Source of the DNA: an uncultured Collinsella sp.
GTDB lineage: Bacteria; Actinomycetota; Coriobacteriia; Coriobacteriales; Coriobacteriaceae
NCBI GenBank assembly: GCA_900752345.1
Contig: CAADVA010000103.1
Span: forward strand, 1-11,843
Direction of reading: 5' to 3'
Length of the DNA stretch: 11,843 nucleotides
Position 1 is the first letter of the stretch. The number at the start of each line of letters is the position of its first letter. The position numbers and the translations under genes were made by a program. This document shows, in pieces, positions 6,417 through 11,843 of the stretch. The notes beneath the pieces were generated by a model that worked only from the letters and a program-made list of their open reading frames with translations, was not told the origin of the DNA and made no database searches.

Positions 6417-6434
<18 letters not shown>
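6370..6434. repeat. 65-bp direct repeat, copy 2 (overlaps the functional tRNA-Phe end)
   Basis: This is the second perfect copy, offset 186 bp from the first. Here it continues into the rest of tRNA-Phe, so this is the copy that serves the intact gene. Confidence 0.9.
6374..6403 (-). terminator. Rho-independent terminator of tRNA-Phe
   Basis: On the minus strand AGGACCTC pairs with GGGGTCCT (8 bp, one U-G pair, 6-nt loop) and is followed by TTTCTTTT. It begins 13 nt past the tRNA 3' end. A second identical hairpin sits at 6188-6217 within repeat copy 1. Confidence 0.8.
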
Positions 6435-6489
<55 letters not shown>

Positions 6490-6521
6490 ATTTGAGGTGT
6501 GCCTTGTTTCAAGGCTTGATT

Positions 6522-6549
6522 AGTATAACCAAGGACGCGCTCCGGTCAA
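6522..6549 (-). promoter_or_regulatory. Sigma70-type promoter of tRNA-Phe
   Basis: The minus strand has TTGACC (6544-6549), a 16-bp spacer and TATACT (6522-6527). Between this and the tRNA 5' end lies a short inverted repeat, GCCTTG-TTT-CAAGGC (6501-6515), which would fall at or just past the transcription start in the 5' leader. Confidence 0.75.
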
Positions 6550-6624
6550 CCGAGAATTTGAAAAAAGTTTTTGAGCACGGCGTCAGCCACAAGTCCGATC
6601 CTATAGAACAGCACGTTAGAGATA

Positions 6625-6912
6625 TCAACCCGCCGCAAGAAGTTTTTCGCTCAGGGCTGCACGGGCAAACTCACTTGGCGTCATTCCTTCAGCCGCCGCC
6701 CGTCGACGAATCGCCTCCTTCATCCCTAGGGGAATCTTGACCGATAGCGTTGCCGTACCTTCGCTTGAAAGTGGAGGCCGCCCGTGCACGATCCCCCCAA
6801 CGGTATGCTCGCCGTCCGGAAACTCGCCATGCTCGTACGACTCGCACCACGTGTCAATCATTTCATCCGTTACAACCTGACCATTGGCAGCCGTATACGC
6901 CTTGCTCATCAT
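6625..6912 (-). CDS. Ribbon-helix-helix (CopG-like) antitoxin-type protein
   Basis: The 95-residue protein has a C-terminal ribbon-helix-helix pattern: a strand in TATLSVKIP (53-61), then helix MKEAIRRRAAAEG (64-76), a turn, and helix TPSEFARAALSEKLL (78-92). Such domains bind operator DNA as dimers. The N-terminal half (YTAANGQVVTDEMIDTWCES) is the part that would be expected to bind the toxin. The start ATG at 6912 overlaps the stop of the upstream gene as ATGA, with AGAGGGG upstream; a second ATG follows directly. This tight coupling and the gene order, small basic protein first and RHH second, fit a type II toxin-antitoxin pair of the BrnT/BrnA kind. Base composition looks less GC-rich than in the flanking genes. 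Function as an antitoxin is inferred from context. Confidence 0.7.
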   Translation of the reverse strand: MMSKAYTAANGQVVTDEMIDTWCESYEHGEFPDGEHTVGGIVHGRPPLSSEGTATLSVKIPLGMKEAIRRRAAAEGMTPSEFARAALSEKLLAAG

Positions 6913-7175
6913 CGACCCCTCTGCCGAGCTCGCTCGATCTCTTGCCAGAATTTCTTCTGAACCGGAGACAGGGCATGAATAATGAGCCATCCACGAATTA
7001 GTTCGACCGCAACAAGTTCCACACTTCGACCATCTGGAAGCCATCCAATGGCAAGCCATCTCGGCGGCTCATCCTCCGACTCGCGGCGAATGCACTCAGT
7101 AACCGCGAACCAGGCACCAAGCACCTGCTTTTCCGTCAAGTGTCTTTTGGCGTTGGGATGGATCTCAACATCCAT
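6909..7175 (-). CDS. Putative toxin, BrnT-like small protein
   Basis: The 88-residue protein begins MDVEIHPNAKRHLTEKQV, followed by a helix to about residue 31. A beta-rich stretch follows, RWLAIGWLPDGRSVELVAVE then GWLIIHALSP, and a charged C-terminal helix ending ERARQRGR. This order (one helix, an antiparallel sheet with an R-x-x-x-x-G strand, a helix) resembles BrnT-type ribonuclease toxins of the RelE superfamily. The match is by pattern, and catalytic residues cannot be named with confidence. The ATG at 7175 has GGAGGAG 7 nt upstream. Its stop overlaps the RHH gene by 4 bp. It lies 58 bp past the DUF192 gene, with a palindrome (7201-7215) in the gap that could be the cassette's operator. 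Confidence 0.55.
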   Translation of the reverse strand: MDVEIHPNAKRHLTEKQVLGAWFAVTECIRRESEDEPPRWLAIGWLPDGRSVELVAVELIRGWLIIHALSPVQKKFWQEIERARQRGR

Positions 7176-7200
7176 GCATCTTCTCCTCCATCTTACCCAA

Positions 7201-7215
7201 TTTCGTATGACGAAA
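7201..7215. promoter_or_regulatory. Palindrome TTTCGT-ATG-ACGAAA upstream of the toxin-antitoxin pair
   Basis: This is a perfect inverted repeat with 6-bp arms and a 3-bp centre, 26 bp before the toxin start. RHH antitoxins usually repress their own promoter through short repeats in this position. A TTGGCG lies further upstream on the minus strand, but no good -10 is paired with it. Confidence 0.5.
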
Positions 7216-7233
7216 GTCCGCTGTCGCCAATTC

Positions 7234-7593
7234 TTACGCCGGCACTTGTTGGAGGGCGGGAGGTGTAGCGAGGATTGAAGGACGCTCCAGTACCGCCCAG
7301 GCGCCGAGACAGGAACACATGCGCCAGGGGCGGACGTTTTCGTAGCACGCGAGGATGCTGCCGTTGCGGTCGATAAAAGCAATGTCGATGGGGTAGGCCA
7401 TAAAGCAGGTGTGGACCGAAGAGCAGCGTGGGAACGCCATGACGAGCGGCAACCCGTTGGTAGCAATCGGAGACCGTCCCAGCATGCCGCGCAGGCGCAC
7501 GGCGAACGACTCCGCCACCACAAACTCGGCAGGCGTCCAACCCAGCCTGTGGAGCGCCCGCGCGTAGGCAATGTAGGATGAGACCGCGGTCAC
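7234..7593 (-). CDS. DUF192 family protein at the end of the Tad operon
   Basis: The 119-residue protein matches the DUF192 pattern: ESFAVRLRGMLGR (28-40), a hydrophobic strand LPLVMAFPRC, SSVHTCFMAYPIDIAFIDRNG (58-78) and the short ENVRPWR (85-91), then a terminal VLERPS. Members are small, often exported or membrane-associated proteins of unknown biochemical role, and they are often found beside Tad pilus genes. No classical signal peptide is visible. The most likely start is GTG at 7593, which overlaps the stop of the upstream TadE-like gene as GTGA; no better start with a ribosome binding site exists nearby. Translational coupling places it as the last gene of the pilus operon. Its role in pilus assembly is inferred from position only. 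Confidence 0.75.
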   Translation of the reverse strand: MTAVSSYIAYARALHRLGWTPAEFVVAESFAVRLRGMLGRSPIATNGLPLVMAFPRCSSVHTCFMAYPIDIAFIDRNGSILACYENVRPWRMCSCLGAWAVLERPSILATPPALQQVPA

Positions 7594-8066
7594 ATGACCA
7601 CCCCCGGACGCCACGGATCGACCGTCACTGCGCGCTCGTGCGACAACTTTGCCGGCGCCCCCAGCGAAACGCCGGCGATGCTGAGCGAGCTCGGCCACGG
7701 CTCATAGCGCATGATGCAGGTATAGGTCCTAAACGTGCCGGAAAGTGAAAGCAGACCGCCATCCGATGTCGTCGCACCCTGTTTGCTCGAGACCTCGATC
7801 TGCAAGTCATAGCTTTCCATGGCATGTTGAATCTGAGCCTGAACGGTCGCGGAGGCATCGATGGAGCTGTCGTCGCCCTCCCCGCTCGGAGCCACGGCGT
7901 GCGCCAGCACGATATCGGGCACCACGCGGTCGAAGCGTGCGACCGCACCGGCAAAGACCATGACGTTGTACACGATGAGCGCCAGAACCAGCAGGACGGG
8001 CGTGACCACGGCCATCTCGACCGTCGCCTGGGCGCGCTCCTCGCACAGGCGCTTGCGGATCCCCAT
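7590..8066 (-). CDS. TadE-like pseudopilin (distal copy)
   Basis: The 158-residue protein has a short basic N-terminus (MGIRKRLCEERAQ) followed by ATVEMAVVTPVLLVLAL and a single membrane segment (about 18-41). This is the class III, prepilin-like layout of TadE/TadF minor pseudopilins, which are processed by the Tad prepilin peptidase and assist pilus assembly. The rest is an exported soluble domain with one cysteine (TYTCIM), ending in WRPGVVM. The ATG at 8066 overlaps the stop of the TadG-like gene (TAATG), so it is translationally coupled. The stop overlaps the DUF192 gene. The frame is open upstream into a run of G residues, which matters for possible slippage at that junction. Assignment to TadE rather than TadF is by general similarity. 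Confidence 0.75.
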   Translation of the reverse strand: MGIRKRLCEERAQATVEMAVVTPVLLVLALIVYNVMVFAGAVARFDRVVPDIVLAHAVAPSGEGDDSSIDASATVQAQIQHAMESYDLQIEVSSKQGATTSDGGLLSLSGTFRTYTCIMRYEPWPSSLSIAGVSLGAPAKLSHERAVTVDPWRPGVVM

Positions 8067-10231
8067 TACGCCCCCCCCCCCAGGGCCCCCGCCAGCGTGG
8101 CGACATCGACGGTAAGTGGGATGGAACCGCCGCCGGGCAGCGGAATCTCCGCTAGCGTGAACACCGCACCGCTGATGGTGCGCTCGACTTGATATTCCAG
8201 CGCCTCGCAAAGCGCCTTGGGGTCGGTCACGCCCAGCGGAATACTTCGTAGCTTGTCCTGCGCATTAGAAAGACCTGTGATGTCAGACCCCGGGCTCTTG
8301 ATGACATTGGCGGTGTCGGTCAGCACCGGCTTTCGCAGGCGCAAGTCGCACGGCTCCAAGCCCAGCGCCGCCACGGACGCCGAAACGGTATCACCAAGCC
8401 ACGACGCAATGGAACTCAACGCACCGCTGCCCCCTCCCAGGTCATCGATCATCTCGTCCATGAGCTCGTCGGCCGAGCCTTGGATGTCTCCGTATCCCAC
8501 AAGCAGCCGCCCCCAAACATCCATGACGCCATCGAGTACGCCGACAACGCCACCCGAACGCTCCTCCAGCGTCGAGAAAAACCGCGAGAGAACGTTGTTC
8601 TGCGCCGTCGCGTCATCGGGCGCCAGCACCGCAGCAGAGATCGCGCCGCGATCGCCAAGCCTGACTGTCGTGTTAAACGAAGAGTTGAGCTCATCGGGGC
8701 TCGAGATGGCACCCGAAACCGCAAGGGCAACCACGCCATTGCGGCCGGGCGGGGCGATACGCGGACGCTCGCCCGAAAGCGCTTTAATGGCCTCGTCAAA
8801 CGCATTGCCCGCACGGTCGGCCTCATCCTCGGTCTGACGCATGAGCTCGAGCTCTTTGTTGCGGCATTCGACGTAGTCTTCCAGAGCGTCTTTGAATCGA
8901 TCAAAGTGGTACTCGAAACCGTTTTCGATAGAAGTCGAAGGAGCCGCAACGGCGCCGAGCGACGAAACACCAAAATGGCATCTATTGCATCTGTCCTGCC
9001 CGTCATAATCAGCAACCGAGGCTAGCCCGCCTGGCGTCCCTTTCTTATAGTTGGGGCAGCTCGTTCCATAATGCAGATACGTTTTGCCATCGTTGGTACT
9101 GGTTGGCCACACCGCATCGGTATAGAGTTCCGTCGCTCGCACCTCGTCAGTGTTGCGCGGCAACAGCGGGATATAGGAAGTGACTTCATCTCCGTCCTCG
9201 GTTACATATGCACGATTGACCTCTGTACTCGCATAGGTGTAAAACGCCTTGCGCGCCGCCGACTCCGCCTTCGTCTCGACGCTTGAACCCTGCGGTTTTT
9301 CGTCTGCCAGACGCTGACGGTAGTAAGCTTTTGCGCGGTCGAGCGCCACCTGTGGCTCCCACGTAACGCTCGAGGCATAATGCGGGTTCTGCTCACCCGA
9401 GAGCTTTGCCAAGCTCCCCGCGCGTTCCCACATGCATGAACAGCTACCGGCCGAAGCAGGAACCGACCCGCCGCAATCCGCAAGCCAGGCGCGCTCTTTT
9501 GCTTTCGCCGTCTCCTCCGAGGCCTTCTGCAGTTCATCTGCTGCGCGTTCCAGATCTTTCGATGTGTCTTTAATGACATCGGTCGAGATCTCGGACCCCT
9601 CGAGCGCAACGAAATCCGACTCGGACGTCCTGGGCACGGCAAGCGCCGTACCGGTATAGGTCGCACCCTCGGTATCCTGCGCCGACACGGCCTGCGTAGC
9701 TCGCGCGGCAACCAGATACGGTAGAGCCGTCTCGATTTTCTGCAAGCCCTTGGAGGCGCTTTTGGCAAACTTGTTGCGCGCTTTAATAATCTCAATTCCC
9801 GTGTCGACCATATCGCCCGCGGCAAGCTCGGCGCCCGGAATAAGGATGGCGACCAAGCCGGTGCCGATTGTGGCAAACCCCGCTAGGCCCAAACTCAAAA
9901 TGCTCGCATCCACCACCGTGGCAGCCGTATGGTAGGACGACACTACATTGGCGCCTGCCAGCGCGCCGCTATCGGCAGCCACCTGGGTGTCCCCCGCGCG
10001 CGACATACTCCATATCGCCGCCGTCGACGAAAACAGCAACGTGAGCACCACCAAGATGACCACCGCAGAGGAGAGCGTGGTATAGGCACCGTCTTCGATA
10101 AACAGGTCGATCCCGGCTCGACCCATAAAGCCGCCTCGCTTGCAGCGAGCATGCGGTCGGCAACGGCACGCAAACCCCCTCGTCACCTTCAACAGGCAGC
10201 GCTTAATCCCATGCAGCAATCCATGAATCAT
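8066..10231 (-). CDS. Large TadG-like exported protein of the Tad pilus locus
   Basis: The 721-residue protein has one strong membrane segment (about 53-75, in TLSSAVVILVVLTLLFSS) followed by AGDTQVAADSGALAGAN (79-95). This resembles the N-terminal TadE/G-like domain of Flp-locus proteins, whose AADAxALAGA motif follows the membrane anchor. A second hydrophobic stretch covers 104-134. A helical, charged region (215-250) precedes a cysteine cluster (C253, C264, C266). A later cluster has C392 (SCPNYKKG), C415 and C418 (RCNRCHFG). The conserved glutamate of the class III signal is absent. I chose the ATG at 10231 because GGAGGGAG lies 4-5 nt upstream; it overlaps the previous gene by 29 bp. An alternative ATG at 10126 would begin MGRAGIDLF, nearer the membrane segment, with a weaker site. 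The 3' end carries an 11-G run just before the stop. Confidence 0.65.
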   Translation of the reverse strand: MIHGLLHGIKRCLLKVTRGFACRCRPHARCKRGGFMGRAGIDLFIEDGAYTTLSSAVVILVVLTLLFSSTAAIWSMSRAGDTQVAADSGALAGANVVSSYHTAATVVDASILSLGLAGFATIGTGLVAILIPGAELAAGDMVDTGIEIIKARNKFAKSASKGLQKIETALPYLVAARATQAVSAQDTEGATYTGTALAVPRTSESDFVALEGSEISTDVIKDTSKDLERAADELQKASEETAKAKERAWLADCGGSVPASAGSCSCMWERAGSLAKLSGEQNPHYASSVTWEPQVALDRAKAYYRQRLADEKPQGSSVETKAESAARKAFYTYASTEVNRAYVTEDGDEVTSYIPLLPRNTDEVRATELYTDAVWPTSTNDGKTYLHYGTSCPNYKKGTPGGLASVADYDGQDRCNRCHFGVSSLGAVAAPSTSIENGFEYHFDRFKDALEDYVECRNKELELMRQTEDEADRAGNAFDEAIKALSGERPRIAPPGRNGVVALAVSGAISSPDELNSSFNTTVRLGDRGAISAAVLAPDDATAQNNVLSRFFSTLEERSGGVVGVLDGVMDVWGRLLVGYGDIQGSADELMDEMIDDLGGGSGALSSIASWLGDTVSASVAALGLEPCDLRLRKPVLTDTANVIKSPGSDITGLSNAQDKLRSIPLGVTDPKALCEALEYQVERTISGAVFTLAEIPLPGGGSIPLTVDVATLAGALGGGA
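8071..8081 (-). repeat. Run of eleven G at the end of the TadG-like gene
   Basis: Minus strand CTGGGGGGGGGGG, then CGTAATG. The tract encodes the terminal LGGGA. One added G, or a -1 ribosomal slip, would bypass the TAA and join the frame of the next gene through GGC-GTA-ATG. Confidence 0.8.
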
Positions 10232-10703
10232 AGTCTCCCTCCAGCCACTCGGGACGCGATCGATACGAGACGTCGACCTTAAGCTCGACATAGCCGTTTT
10301 GGCCTGCGCTACCCATAGCCTGCGCAAACGCGCCGATTACGGGCAGCGGTTTAACCTCGCCGGTAACGGAAACGGACGAGACGCCGCCGGCATCGGCCCG
10401 CCCCAACTCGATATCCCACGACAGGGGCCCGCCGGCATGAAAAATCGAAACGTCGGGAACCGCGGCAAGACGGCGGCGGGCGAACTCCTTGAGGTCTTCG
10501 TCGTCCCCCACCGTTGTCGTGGTCATAAGCCGCGCGGTCTCGGCGGCGGCAGACTCCATGACCGCGCGTGTATAGAGCAGACACACCGGCTGCAGCGCCA
10601 ACAGGACGAGCGTCAGAAACGTCGGCAGCAGGAATGCCGCCTCGACCGTAGACTGCGCCCGGTCCTCGCGCGCAACATCAATACAGCACGATGTCCTTAG
10701 CAC
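10203..10703 (-). CDS. TadE-like pseudopilin (proximal copy)
   Basis: The protein shows a class III prepilin-like N-terminus, VAREDRAQSTVEAAFLLPTFL, one membrane segment (about 25-45) and an exported domain ending in YDSWIAAWD. It is probably a minor pseudopilin of the Tad pilus. The start is uncertain. No ATG is in frame near the right position. GTG at 10703 gives 166 residues and overlaps the upstream gene by 26 bp, but lacks a good ribosome binding site. An ATT at 10682 overlaps the upstream stop as TATTGA, with AAGGA 11 nt upstream, and would give 159 residues. The second fits the short basic leader usual in the family; the first is the conventional codon. The 3' end overlaps the TadG-like start by 29 bp. 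Confidence 0.72.
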   Translation of the reverse strand: MLRTSCCIDVAREDRAQSTVEAAFLLPTFLTLVLLALQPVCLLYTRAVMESAAAETARLMTTTTVGDDEDLKEFARRRLAAVPDVSIFHAGGPLSWDIELGRADAGGVSSVSVTGEVKPLPVIGAFAQAMGSAGQNGYVELKVDVSYRSRPEWLEGDYDSWIAAWD

Positions 10704-10896
10704 CCGCAGCAGCGTCGACAACCGATGTCGAGGTGACGCCGTGAGATGCCGCCCGCTCGACCAGCGCCGCCAAGCGCCCATTGGCACCGGCACGCCAAAG
10801 CCCCACGATCGCCAGCACGATGGAAAGCAGCGCCACCGTGACGATGGCGTATTCGACCGTTGCCTGGGCAGATTCCTCACGCAGGACGTCATGCAT
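10678..10896 (-). CDS. Small pilin-like protein (72 residues) of the Tad operon
   Basis: The N-terminus MHDVLREESAQATVEYAIV leads into one hydrophobic segment (about 16-35) and a short tail of about 37 residues ending in AAAGAKDIVLY. The leader is nearly the same as in the Flp pilin of this operon (REESAQGTTEYAI), which implies processing by the same prepilin peptidase. It is small enough to be a second major-type pilin, a minor pilin or a shortened TadE-like protein; I cannot choose between these. The ATG at 10896 has AAAGGAGGGG 7 nt upstream, a very strong site. It begins 1 nt after the stop of the preceding gene. High expression relative to its neighbours would be expected from this site. 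Confidence 0.7.
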   Translation of the reverse strand: MHDVLREESAQATVEYAIVTVALLSIVLAIVGLWRAGANGRLAALVERAASHGVTSTSVVDAAAGAKDIVLY

Positions 10897-10897
10897 T

Positions 10898-11461
10898 TCA
10901 CAGCCCCTCCTTTGAGTTCGTTGTCTGCGGGGTCAGGCGGACCACGCGCAGGCGACACGAAGCATCGCCAGCATCCGCGGCAACCGTCACCATATCGACC
11001 CAGCCGCGTCCGTCGCGCACGATGGCGCCCCACACATTGCCCTTGATGTCGAGATAGCCGCTCAGAGCAAGTTGCGCCGTGGGCACCTCGCGATAGGCAC
11101 GCAGCATATCTGCCGCCGTTTCGGTCATCGGTCGGCACTCGGACCATGCGAGACGAACAGCGACAGCATTGTTTGCCGATGAACCCGTTGCAGTGCCCGC
11201 TCGCTCGTCGAGTGCTTGCAAGAACGTTTGCGCCGTGACGGCGGCATTCGCATCGTCCGTGTCTCGCGCATCGTCTTTTTGAGACGTCGCAGCCGAACCC
11301 GATCCCGCATCCGCGGCAGCCCCTAAACGTTGTTGCCGTGCTGCGTTAAGCCCCCAAACCGCCACTGCCACCGCCACGACCGCACAGGCGAGCACCAGCA
11401 ACGCGCCGACGGGACGGGCGCCCTCTACAGGCTGTTGATGCCCTCGCTGATAGCGCTCCAT
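10898..11461 (-). CDS. Membrane-anchored protein of unknown function in the Tad operon
   Basis: I do not recognise a family. The 187-residue protein has a short N-terminus (MERYQRGHQQPVEGARP), one membrane segment (about 18-38, LLVLACAVVAVAVAVWG), then an alanine-, serine- and aspartate-rich linker (45-75) and a folded outer domain. That domain has two cysteines, in WSECRPMTE and DASCRLRVV, which could form a disulfide outside the cell, and the strand-rich GYLDIKGNVWGAIVRDGRGWVDMV. By position, between flp and the minor pilins, it could take the place of RcpC/CpaB or another Flp-locus periplasmic protein, but no motif supports this. The ATG at 11461 overlaps the flp gene by 37 bp and has only a weak AAGG upstream. 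Later TTG or GTG codons would cut into the membrane segment. Confidence 0.55.
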   Translation of the reverse strand: MERYQRGHQQPVEGARPVGALLVLACAVVAVAVAVWGLNAARQQRLGAAADAGSGSAATSQKDDARDTDDANAAVTAQTFLQALDERAGTATGSSANNAVAVRLAWSECRPMTETAADMLRAYREVPTAQLALSGYLDIKGNVWGAIVRDGRGWVDMVTVAADAGDASCRLRVVRLTPQTTNSKEGL

Positions 11462-11658
11462 AGATCTTGGACCTTGCCCTTAAATGCGACGATGGCAATG
11501 ATGGCGATCACCACGAGCACACCGACCAGGATGGCGTACTCGGTGGTGCCCTGCGCGCTCTCCTCCCGCAGCAGTTCCTCGGCACGCTGGCGAGCGTAAA
11601 TTGACTGGCAAAACGCCCAGCTCCAGACCTTGCCAGCAACGTCAGTCATCGTATTCAT
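11425..11658 (-). CDS. flp: Flp family type IVb pilin
   Basis: The 77-residue precursor has a 37-residue leader rich in charge (ARQRAEELLREESAQG) followed by TTEYAILVGVLVVIAIIAIV. This is the class III prepilin site, with cleavage expected after G37 and a mature pilin of about 40 residues, in the normal range for Flp. Flp subunits polymerise into thin adhesive fibres through the Tad machinery (TadA ATPase, TadB/TadC platform, TadV peptidase). The leader is longer than usual for Flp, with an unexplained VWSWAFCQ segment at 11-18. The ATG at 11658 has GGGAGGA upstream, and that site overlaps the stop of the tadC-like gene 10 nt earlier. A later ATG (codon 4) is possible. This is the clearest marker of the locus. 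Confidence 0.88.
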   Translation of the reverse strand: MNTMTDVAGKVWSWAFCQSIYARQRAEELLREESAQGTTEYAILVGVLVVIAIIAIVAFKGKVQDLWSAISEGINSL

Positions 11659-11668
11659 GTATTCCTCC

Positions 11669-11843
11669 CTACATCATCCCGCCTGCTCCCAGCAGCGGGC
11701 CCAATATGGACAGAAGCAACGCCGGCAAGATGAGCGTGCCGGTGGGAATCAGCAGCTTGACCGGCGCGCGCTCAATCCCGCGCTCGACTGCAGAGCGAAG
11801 GGCCGCGCGGACCTCGCGGCCTTTAGCCGCCACCGGCTCGGCA
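11669..11843 (-). CDS. TadC-like pilus platform protein, C-terminal part
   Basis: The frame is open from the window edge and ends with TAG at 11669-11671. The visible 57 residues include VRAALRSAVERGIERAPVKL, then LIPTGTLILPALLLSILGPL and a final LGAGGMM. The charged helix, APVKLLIP and a hydrophobic segment ending in LGPLL are the usual end of TadB/TadC (GSPII_F, type II secretion F) proteins, which form the inner-membrane platform of the Tad secretion machine. Placement directly before flp favours TadC, the more distal of the two in most loci. The start and most of the gene lie outside the window. The Flp ribosome binding site overlaps its stop, so the two genes are in one transcript. Confidence 0.75.
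   Translation of the reverse strand, partial: AEPVAAKGREVRAALRSAVERGIERAPVKLLIPTGTLILPALLLSILGPLLGAGGMM

Noticed and set aside
6540..6624. Terminator after the RHH gene
   Set aside because: There is a T-rich stretch (minus strand AACTTTTTTC) but no convincing stem directly before it, so no call is made.
10135..10149. CTCGCT-TGC-AGCGAG inverted repeat before the ATG at 10126
   Set aside because: It lies within the coding frame of the TadG-like gene and has no T tract or promoter nearby. It may reflect base composition only.
10203..11147. A 314-residue form of the TadE-like protein
   Set aside because: It would run out of frame through the two upstream pilus genes; the class III leader sits close to the GTG/ATT start.

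Overview
The window most resembles a high-GC member of the Coriobacteriia (a Collinsella-like gut actinobacterium). This is judged from gene content, GC-rich codon use, strong GGAGG-type ribosome binding sites and protein style; no marker settles the genus. Every gene I can support lies on the minus strand, so transcription runs from high to low coordinates. Taxonomic placement is inference.

Right part (about 7230-11843): the distal half of a Tad/Flp pilus operon. In transcription order it holds the end of a TadC-type membrane platform protein, a Flp pilin, an unknown membrane-anchored protein, a 72-residue pilin-like protein, a TadE-like pseudopilin, a large TadG-like exported protein, a second TadE-like pseudopilin and a DUF192 protein. 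Spacing is very tight: junctions range from a 10-nt gap to a 37-nt overlap, which points to one translationally coupled transcript. The operon promoter lies outside the window. Just downstream (6625-7175) is a two-gene toxin-antitoxin-like cassette, BrnT-like then ribbon-helix-helix, with its own palindrome upstream.

Middle (about 6160-6550): a tRNA-Phe gene with its own promoter and terminator. Its 3' end and terminator are present twice as a perfect 65-bp direct repeat that brackets a 121-bp hairpin-rich insert.

Left part (445-5937): a housekeeping block of a GH5-like protein, rsmI, metG, rsmA/ksgA and tatD. This combines 16S rRNA methylation (RsmI, RsmA), methionyl-tRNA charging (MetG) and a TatD nuclease. 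The GH5-like gene has two palindromes upstream and its protein lacks the usual acid/base glutamate. A terminator separates metG from rsmA. Next comes tRNA-Leu(CAG) with promoter and terminator, and at the left edge a C-terminal piece of a YgiQ-type radical SAM protein whose recognisable sequence stops at a ten-G tract.

The most unusual non-coding pattern is shared by both tRNA genes. Past each terminator there is an inverted copy of that tRNA's own T-arm, about 70 bp from the real one, followed by a fixed 20-nt spacer and an A-rich/T-rich hairpin.
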